A stretch of DNA of 64,000 nucleotides from Frondihabitans sp. Leaf304 (GTDB lineage: Bacteria; Actinomycetota; Actinomycetes; Actinomycetales; Microbacteriaceae): NCBI RefSeq assembly GCF_001423105.1, contig NZ_LMNV01000002.1, forward strand, positions 1,231,694-1,295,693, in the 5' to 3' direction. The notes under the pieces were generated by a model. It had not been told where the DNA came from, searched no databases, and was given only the letters and a program-made list of their open reading frames with translations. The position numbers were made by a program, and so were the translations under genes. Shown in pieces: positions 60,186 to 64,000 of the stretch (its first letter is position 1; the number at the start of each line of letters is the position of its first letter).

Positions 60186-60231
60186 CAGTCGGCCTAAACA
60201 CCTGCCCTAGGAGCGGTGTTTCTGCCGACTG
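60186..60231. terminator. Hairpin after menC
   Basis: CAGTCGGC (60186-60193) with AAACACC (60196-60202) pairs with GGTGTTT (60215-60221) and GCCGACTG (60224-60231). It lies 8 nt past the menC stop and also faces the convergent ccsB, so it is probably bidirectional. Confidence 0.7.
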
Positions 60232-60290
60232 TGCGGGTCTGTGCCGATCGAGCGGGTCTGTGCCGACCGAGTGGGCCTCTGCCGATCGCT
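60231..60290. repeat. Three 19-20-bp imperfect tandem repeats
   Basis: The unit GCGGGTCTGTGCCGATCGA occurs three times with small changes (second copy GCGGGTCTGTGCCGACCGA, third GTGGGCCTCTGCCGATCGC) between the menC hairpin and the ccsB stop. Confidence 0.75.
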
Positions 60291-60301
60291 AGGGCTTCGG
60301 T

Positions 60302-61315
60302 CTACAGCCCGGAGTAGGCGTGCAGACCCTTGAAGAACAGGTTCACGATCGAGAAGTTGAACATCACCGCGGCGAAGCCGACCAGCGACAGCCACGACGA
60401 CCGGGCGCCGCGCCAGCCACGAGTGGCCCGGGCGTGGATGTATCCGGCATAGATGACCCAGATGATGAAGGTCCAGACCTCTTTGGTGTCCCAGCCCCAG
60501 TAGCGACCCCACGCCTTCTCGGCCCAGACGGCGCCGGCGATGAGGGTGAAGGTCCAGAGCACGAAGCCGACGAGGGCGATGCGGTAGGCCAGGTCTTCGA
60601 GGCGCTCGGCCCCGGGGAGGGTGTCGAACAGCTTGATGCCGGCGTTCTTCGAGGCCTCGCGACGCTCCTGGATGATCTGCGCCGCAGAGAGCCCACCGGC
60701 GATGGCGAAGAAAGCCGTGCCGAGACACGCGACGAACACGTGGATGACGAGCCAGTACGACTGCAGGGCCGGCACGAGCGGGCTGACCGTCACGTAGAAG
60801 TTGACGACCGCGACGCCCAGCAGGATCAGGTTGAGGCCCATCACGTAGGCGCCCAGGTAGCGAAGGTCGACGACGAGGTTGACCAGCAGGAAGACACCGA
60901 CGATGAGAGCGGTACCGGTGAGTCCGAACTCGAACATGTTGGCCCACGGCACACGCCCCGCGGCGAGACCACGGAAGACGACGGAGGCGATGTGAACGGC
61001 GAGCCCGAGCACCATCATCGAGATGCCGATGCGCTCGAACTTCGACGAGCGGCGGGCCGTCTCGCCGGGCTCAGTGACGTCGGTGCGCTCGAGGAGGAGG
61101 GTGCCCCCGGCGCTGCCGGTGGATCCTGCGCTCGCGCTAGCGCCGGCCAGTGCCGACTGACGCGACTGTGCCTTGAGTGCCGCCGTCGCGGCGATCTGCG
61201 CGTCGCCCGAGCGCTTGGCGAGGTCGAGCGCGAACGCGATGAACGCGATCACGTAGATCGCGATCGCCGAGTAGGCCGCGTAGAGGCACAGGGTCGAGAA
61301 TTCTGCTGACGTCAC
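60302..61315 (-). CDS. ccsB: System II cytochrome c biogenesis protein CcsB/ResC
   Basis: A 337-residue membrane protein with about eight helices. The haem-handling WWD-type motif is RYWGWDTKEVWTFIIW (about 265-280), with conserved histidines nearby (VIHVFVACLG, GYIHARATRGW). With ResB it carries haem across the membrane and attaches it to apocytochrome c. GTG overlaps the resB stop (GTGA). Confidence 0.95.
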   Translation of the reverse strand: MTSAEFSTLCLYAAYSAIAIYVIAFIAFALDLAKRSGDAQIAATAALKAQSRQSALAGASASAGSTGSAGGTLLLERTDVTEPGETARRSSKFERIGISMMVLGLAVHIASVVFRGLAAGRVPWANMFEFGLTGTALIVGVFLLVNLVVDLRYLGAYVMGLNLILLGVAVVNFYVTVSPLVPALQSYWLVIHVFVACLGTAFFAIAGGLSAAQIIQERREASKNAGIKLFDTLPGAERLEDLAYRIALVGFVLWTFTLIAGAVWAEKAWGRYWGWDTKEVWTFIIWVIYAGYIHARATRGWRGARSSWLSLVGFAAVMFNFSIVNLFFKGLHAYSGL

Positions 61316-63048
61316 GATGACACCTTACGTCGATCCGAGGCCGTCTTCGGGGTGAGTGCGGCCAGATGTTTCTTGGCGAGATCGTCGACTGCTCTCTCGA
61401 GAGTCGGGTCTTCTCCGCGGGCGAGACCCGCGTATTCGATTCGGAGCCCGTCGTCACCCTGCACGGCCTTGACCCAGACGCGCCGACGCGGCACGAACAG
61501 CCCGGTCAGCAGGCCGAGGACGATGAGTATCGCGAAGACGAGCACATAGATCTGCGTGGGGTCGTGGTGGATGTCGAGAGACACGAACCGCTTGACGTCG
61601 TTGAACTGCACCGAGCCGAGGCCGTTCGGGAGCTTGACCGTCTGGCCGGGCTCGAGGGTGAGCGGTTTCTCGACTGCATTGCTGCCCGTCGCGGCAATTG
61701 GCTTGAGCCCGACCGTGTCGAGTTCGTAGACCGAGCGCGGAACCCCGTCGTCAAGGCCGAGGTCGCCCGCATAGACGCTGAGCGTGAGCTTGGGGTTGAT
61801 GTCGTCCGGGTAGTTCGAGGCCAGTGCCCCACTCGAGAGCTTGGTGGCGCTCGGGTAGAAGAACCCGATCATTCCGAGCTGAGTCGGTTTGGCGTCCGGC
61901 ACTTTGATGACACCGAGCGAGGTCAGGTTGGAATCCTGCGGAAGGAACGGGATCGTGTCTTTCAGGGCGATATTGCCCTCGCCATCGCGCACCGTCACGT
62001 CGACCGCATAGCCGTTGCCGAGCAGGTAGACGTTCGATCCGCCGATCGAAAGGGGGTCGTTCACCTTGATCGTCGTCTTCTTGCTCGCCTGGCCGGGCTG
62101 CGAGGTCGTGACGTAGGTCGTGTAGTCGGTCGGCGTACCGATCGCGTCGATGATCTTGTCTTCGTACTTGACGGTGAACTTGTCGATCGCGATGTTGAAC
62201 GGCTTGAGCTGAGAGTCGGAGAAGAAACGGCCCGGGTTGAACGAGTCGTACGAGCCCAGCACGTTCGAGAACGTCTGCCCCTCGACGACGACACGTTGAC
62301 CGGTGTAGCCGAAGCCGCCGCCGATACCGACCGTGACGAGCACTCCGAGCAGGGCCGTGTGGAACACCAGGTTTCCGGTTTCGCGCAGGTAACCGCGCTC
62401 GGCGCTGACCGAGTCGCCGTAGACGCGGGTGCGGTAGCCGGCGCGGCGAAGGTGCTGGCGGGCCGTGGCGACAGCGATCTCGGCCGAGACGGGTGCCGTG
62501 TCGCCGGTGACAGTCGGAGCCTGGTGCGTCTGGAATCCGGCCAGGCGCGACAACCGCGCCGGAGTCTTGGGCGGCGCGGAGCGGAGCGCCTCGAGGTGGT
62601 GCTTCACGCGCGGGATGATGCAGCCGACGAGCGAGATGAACAGCAGCAGGTAGACGGCCGAGAACCACGGCGTCGTGAACGTCGAGAACAGCCCGAGCTT
62701 GTCGAGGATCGGGTACAGCTGCGGATGGTCGGTCTTGTACTGAACGACGCCGTTGGGGTCGGACGACGTCTGCGGCACCAGCGAACCCGGCACGGCCGCC
62801 AGGGCGAGCAGCATAAGCAGGAGCAGCGCCGTGCGCATGCTCGTGAGCTGTCGCCAGAAAAAGCGGAGATAGCCGACGAACCCGAGCTTCGGCTGCGTGA
62901 TGCCGGAGTCGGAGTCGACCTGCTCGACGGAGTCGATGTGGTCGCTCGGCCGAAGCGGGTCGGCCCGCTCGTCGGTGCGGTCGGAGGTGCCGTCGACCTG
63001 GGGCTCCGCGGGCTCGACGGGCCCGTTCGAATCAGACGACCGTGCCAT
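61312..63048 (-). CDS. resB: System II cytochrome c biogenesis protein ResB
   Basis: A 578-residue protein. A hydrophilic acidic N-terminus (1-60) precedes GYLRFFWRQLTSMRTALLLLMLLALAAVPGSLVPQ (TM1). Two further helices lie at about 115-140 and 215-235, then a large extracytoplasmic domain (about 240-515), and a final helix (VLVFAILIVLGLLTGLFV). This is the usual ResB layout. It overlaps ccdA by 17 nt and ccsB by 4 nt, so the three are one operon. Confidence 0.95.
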   Translation of the reverse strand: MARSSDSNGPVEPAEPQVDGTSDRTDERADPLRPSDHIDSVEQVDSDSGITQPKLGFVGYLRFFWRQLTSMRTALLLLMLLALAAVPGSLVPQTSSDPNGVVQYKTDHPQLYPILDKLGLFSTFTTPWFSAVYLLLFISLVGCIIPRVKHHLEALRSAPPKTPARLSRLAGFQTHQAPTVTGDTAPVSAEIAVATARQHLRRAGYRTRVYGDSVSAERGYLRETGNLVFHTALLGVLVTVGIGGGFGYTGQRVVVEGQTFSNVLGSYDSFNPGRFFSDSQLKPFNIAIDKFTVKYEDKIIDAIGTPTDYTTYVTTSQPGQASKKTTIKVNDPLSIGGSNVYLLGNGYAVDVTVRDGEGNIALKDTIPFLPQDSNLTSLGVIKVPDAKPTQLGMIGFFYPSATKLSSGALASNYPDDINPKLTLSVYAGDLGLDDGVPRSVYELDTVGLKPIAATGSNAVEKPLTLEPGQTVKLPNGLGSVQFNDVKRFVSLDIHHDPTQIYVLVFAILIVLGLLTGLFVPRRRVWVKAVQGDDGLRIEYAGLARGEDPTLERAVDDLAKKHLAALTPKTASDRRKVSS

Positions 63049-63796
63049 AGCTGGAGATCACCACCCCGAGGCGCGACATGAGGTCACTCCAGACCCCGGC
63101 GACCATGAGAACTCCGATGACCACGAGAAGGGTGCCTCCCACAAGGTTGACGGCACGAACGTGCCTTTTGACGAATGCGATCGTGCGCGTCATCCAGCCA
63201 AGGCCGAGCGCCACGAAAAGGAACGGGAGCCCGAGGCCCAGGCAGTAGAAGAGCCCCAGCAGAAACCCTTGCCCGGCCGACCCGGAATTGAGCGACAGGG
63301 CCGTGATGGCCGTGAGCGTCGGGCCGAGGCAGGGGCTCCAGCCGAGGCCGAAGACGACACCGAGCAACGGCGCGCCCGCCAGGCCCACCTTCGGGCTGAT
63401 CTGGAGCTTCGCGGTGCGCTGGAAGAACGGGAAGTTGCCGATGAAGACGAGCCCCATGAGGATCACGACGACACCGAGGATCCGGGTGATCACGTTTCGC
63501 CACTCGAGAAACCAGAATCCGAGCACACCCGCCGCGGTATTGAACGCCACGAACACCAGCGTGAAACCCAGCACGAAAAGGACGACCCCGAGCACGAGAC
63601 GGCCACGGTCTTTTCGGCGACCCGTGGGATCCTGCGCTCCGCTCTGCAGACCCCCGATGTAGCCGAGGTAACCGGGCACGAGCGGGAGCACGCACGGCGA
63701 CACGAACGAGATGATGCCCGCGAGCACGGCCACGGGAAGCGCTACCAGCAGCTGGCCGCTCGTGACCGCCTCGAAGAAGGGGTTGCCCTGATACAC
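63032..63796 (-). CDS. ccdA: Cytochrome c biogenesis thiol transporter CcdA
   Basis: A 254-residue six-helix protein. The first active-site cysteine is in FVSPCVLPLVPGYLGY and the second in LGWSPCLGPTLTAI, the CcdA pair that passes reductant from cytoplasmic thioredoxin to the outside. GTG at 63796 directly abuts the stop of the TlpA-like gene with no gap. It should reduce the TlpA-like partner for apocytochrome c maturation. Confidence 0.96.
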   Translation of the reverse strand: MYQGNPFFEAVTSGQLLVALPVAVLAGIISFVSPCVLPLVPGYLGYIGGLQSGAQDPTGRRKDRGRLVLGVVLFVLGFTLVFVAFNTAAGVLGFWFLEWRNVITRILGVVVILMGLVFIGNFPFFQRTAKLQISPKVGLAGAPLLGVVFGLGWSPCLGPTLTAITALSLNSGSAGQGFLLGLFYCLGLGLPFLFVALGLGWMTRTIAFVKRHVRAVNLVGGTLLVVIGVLMVAGVWSDLMSRLGVVISSYGTVV

Positions 63797-64000
63797 CTAG
63801 TTCTTCTCTGCGAGCGTGTCGCTGATCAGGGTGTTCAAGACGCCCTTGTCGGCCTCGCCGAGGATGCTCGACGCGACACGCCCCTTCTTGTCGAGGACGA
63901 TCGTCGTGGGCGTCGCGTTGGCGCTGCCCCGGGCTCCGGCCAGCGCGAGCTGCACCGTGGCGTTGCCCGAGTCGACGACGGACGGGTAGGTCATCTTGAA
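63797..64000 (-). CDS. TlpA/ResA-like thiol-disulfide oxidoreductase, 5' end outside window
   Basis: The last 67 residues of a thioredoxin-fold protein. MTYPSVVDSGNATVQLALAG, then TPTTIVLDKKGRVASSILGEADKGVL with the cis-proline (ATPTT). The CxxC active site would be in the missing N-terminal part. Immediate linkage to ccdA-resB-ccsB supports a role in reducing apocytochrome c haem-binding cysteines. The gene continues past position 64000. Confidence 0.85.
   Translation of the reverse strand, partial: FKMTYPSVVDSGNATVQLALAGARGSANATPTTIVLDKKGRVASSILGEADKGVLNTLISDTLAEKN

Overview
The window is chromosomal DNA from a high-GC actinobacterium, most likely a member of the Microbacteriaceae (Micrococcales). 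Evidence for this is the GC-rich codon use, frequent GTG starts, leaderless promoters, a NusG with a long acidic N-terminus, an actinobacterial L10 leader, a complete menaquinone pathway, cytochrome c System II and a type III PKS cluster. I see no prophage, plasmid, CRISPR array or insertion sequence. The genus is not resolvable by eye.

Layout: (1) 1-8.5 kb holds the end of a sugar-phosphate transferase, a cbs-metB transsulfuration pair, an ABC exporter, a LuxR regulator, and rplJ-rplL with their leader and promoter. (2) 8.7-13.5 kb is a histidine kinase/response regulator pair divergent from a FtsX/MacB-type ABC exporter. (3) 13.5-21.3 kb is a carbohydrate locus: isomerase, dehydrogenase, binding protein, two permeases and a beta-propeller protein, divergent from a ROK repressor. 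It has no ATPase of its own. (4) 21.3-24.8 kb contains a YqaJ nuclease-fold gene preceded by paired palindromes, a membrane protein, an MDR oxidoreductase and a noncoding ~0.9 kb tandem-repeat array built on GGATCC motifs. (5) 24.8-27.8 kb is tRNA-Trp-secE-nusG-rplK-rplA. (6) 28-31.2 kb holds an aminotransferase and a translationally coupled MaoC-MaoC-murB operon. (7) 31.5-35.5 kb carries UbiA prenyltransferase, FAD monooxygenase, methyltransferase and type III PKS, matching the gene content of alkyl-hydroquinone (agq-like) clusters.

(8) 35.7-42.6 kb has tRNA-Met, tRNA-Thr, two paralogous aldo-keto reductases, a GH13 alpha-glucosidase, a secreted M23 peptidase, an inositol monophosphatase-family enzyme and tRNA-Tyr. 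(9) 42.7-43.9 kb is a DUF559-type nuclease-like gene with an AbiEi-like N-terminus, bracketed by two related ~75-bp palindromic elements and followed by yajQ. (10) 44.5-60.2 kb is a respiratory-quinone block: a polyprenyl diphosphate synthase and menG, F, D, A, E, B and C, interleaved with fprA, PPK2, a PLDc_N protein, a DUF4229 protein and an OafA-type acyltransferase. (11) 60.3-64 kb is the System II cytochrome c maturation operon (tlpA-like, ccdA, resB, ccsB), truncated at the window end.

The strongest items for a second look are the repeat array with its dispersed GGATCCTGCG motif, the palindrome-flanked DUF559 cassette beside tRNA-Tyr, the agq-like lipid-quinone cluster, the paired palindromes before the YqaJ gene, and at least 13 starts with a TANNNT hexamer exactly 6 or 7 nt upstream. 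All counts were made by eye.
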